A DNA stretch of 64,000 bases from Sphingomonadaceae bacterium (GTDB lineage Bacteria; Pseudomonadota; Alphaproteobacteria; Sphingomonadales; Sphingomonadaceae), in assembly GCA_947454135.1 (NCBI GenBank), contig CANGJI010000004.1:26858-90857 (forward strand). Reading direction: 5' to 3'. Below the pieces are notes generated by a model. It was not told the DNA's origin. It saw only the letters and a list, made by a program, of their open reading frames with translations, and ran no database searches. The translations under genes and the position numbers were made by a program. How positions within the stretch are numbered: position 1 is the first letter of the stretch; each line of letters opens with the position of its first letter. This document shows, in pieces, positions 63,457-64,000 of the stretch.

Positions 63457-63543
63457 CTCGTCATTCCCGCGAAGGCGGGAATCCAGGACGGCTGGCGCCG
63501 TGCGCGGGGGCTCTGGATACCCGCCTTCGCGGGAATGACGAGA
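63457..63543. repeat. Dispersed palindromic repeat (CGTCATTCCCGCGAAGGCGGG type), inverted pair
   Basis: Two near-identical arms of about 31 bases face each other: one begins CTCGTCATTCCCGCGAAGG at 63457 and its inverted copy ends at 63543. Each arm contains the short palindrome CCCGCGAAGGCGGG. Degenerate remnants (CTCGTCATTCCAG at 63429; GGAATGACGAAGG at 63554) flank the pair. This motif is a common intergenic palindrome of the REP/MITE kind in alpha- and other proteobacterial genomes. It lies between the dehydrogenase and recQ. Confidence 0.8.
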
Positions 63544-63629
63544 TTTGAGAGTTGGAATGACGAAGGTTGGAAGTCGGGCAGGCGCGGTCTTGCGGTTTGA
63601 ATGAAGCGGCTTGATGTTGGTGCGGCGCT

Positions 63630-64000
63630 TCAGAACTGCCGGATCACATCCAGAAAGCGGTCGCCGTAGGCTTCCAGCTTGCGCGCGCCGACGCCGCCGA
63701 TTGCGCCGAGGTCCTGCAAGCTGGCGGGACGACGGGCGGCCATGTCGCGCAGGACGGAATCGTGGAAGATCACGTAAGGCGGGACGCCCGCTTCCTGCGC
63801 GAGTTCGCGGCGGAGCGTGCGCAGCGCCTCGAACAAGGGATCGCCGACAGGATTGGGCTCCACATCTCCGCCGCGGCGGCGGCGCGACGTGCGCTCGGCC
63901 TTGGGCGCGACAACGAGATCGAGGCGCCCTTCACCCTTGAGCAGCGCGCGGGCATCGCCGCCAAGCATGAAGCCGCCGTGTTCGTTCGTGACAAGCGTGC
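63630..64000 (-). CDS. recQ: ATP-dependent DNA helicase RecQ, C-terminal part (5' end beyond window)
   Basis: The minus-strand frame is open to the window edge, giving about 122 C-terminal residues. It contains the end of the winged-helix region (LGGDARALLKGEGRLDLVV) and a full HRDC domain (DPLFEALRTLRRELAQEAGVPPYVIFHDSVLRDMA, ending DRFLDVIRQF). This arrangement identifies the tail of RecQ, which unwinds DNA in recombination and fork repair. The basic linker (RRRRGG) between the domains is typical. The helicase core is outside the window, so the call rests on the tail only. Confidence 0.85.
   Translation of the reverse strand, partial: TLVTNEHGGFMLGGDARALLKGEGRLDLVVAPKAERTSRRRRGGDVEPNPVGDPLFEALRTLRRELAQEAGVPPYVIFHDSVLRDMAARRPASLQDLGAIGGVGARKLEAYGDRFLDVIRQF

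Noticed and set aside
1..64000. CRISPR array, rRNA operon, insertion sequence
   Set aside because: No regularly spaced direct repeats, rRNA sequence or transposase pattern was found; the only clear RNA gene is tRNA-Trp.

Overview
The window is a contiguous piece of a GC-rich alphaproteobacterial chromosome, dense in genes and with a mostly housekeeping character. Gene content and order (short ribonuclease D next to lptC-lptA, NDUFA12 with a DUF2155 lipoprotein, DUF3576 lipoprotein in front of leuS-lptE-holA, an acetoacetyl-CoA reductase, P450 and Baeyer-Villiger enzymes) point to the Sphingomonadales, most likely Novosphingobium or a close relative. The taxonomic assignment is an inference from content; no rRNA gene is present.

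Layout. 1-4.4 kb: 3' part of glnE, the peroxiredoxin bcp, a DUF455 ferritin-like protein and a secreted M23 peptidase. 4.5-8.6 kb: acyl-CoA synthetase plus cytochrome P450, then a membrane acyltransferase. 8.7-16.3 kb: galU, murA, chrA, small envelope and regulatory genes (including a membrane-tethered LuxR-type regulator), an acetoacetyl-CoA reductase and two envelope proteins of unknown role. 16.4-20.4 kb: leuS-lptE-holA.

20.6-36.2 kb is an exopolysaccharide locus in two converging blocks. The plus-strand block carries the priming glycosylphosphotransferase, a small secreted protein, a Wzy/ligase-type membrane protein, Wza-like exporter, Wzc-like tyrosine autokinase and an unknown tetratricopeptide-like protein. 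The minus-strand block carries a WecB/TagA/CpsF transferase, a Wzx-type flippase, GT4 and GT2 transferases, a second Wzy/ligase-type protein, a GH5 glycoside hydrolase and an acyltransferase. UDP-glucose and UDP-glucuronate for it can be supplied by galU (8.7 kb) and ugd (40.9 kb). Immediately beyond the locus (36.6-38.6 kb) sits a two-gene module that looks like phage tailspike material: a right-handed beta-helix protein and a small phage-structural-like protein, with their own promoter.

38.9-49 kb: lptA-lptC, ribonuclease D, ugd, ung, corA, a Baeyer-Villiger-type monooxygenase, a CinA-like protein, a lipoprotein, and a monoheme cytochrome fused to an outer-membrane barrel that carries the sequence signature of Cyc2. 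48.6-55.2 kb: the usual tRNA-Trp / secE / nusG / rplK / rplA string, here broken up by a large opposite-strand DUF3857-transglutaminase-TPR gene and by an alcohol dehydrogenase. 55.3-64 kb: aat, DUF2155, NDUFA12, DUF192, recX, a fatty-acyl-AMP ligase, a PHA-granule-type protein with XpaC and TelA proteins, a short-chain dehydrogenase, a dispersed palindromic repeat and the 3' part of recQ.

The most interesting items are the Cyc2-like cytochrome-porin (47.2-48.6 kb), the tailspike-like pair beside the capsule genes, the interrupted secE-nusG-rplKA string, and the membrane-anchored LuxR-DUF4019 regulator. No CRISPR array, integrase, transposase or rRNA was seen.
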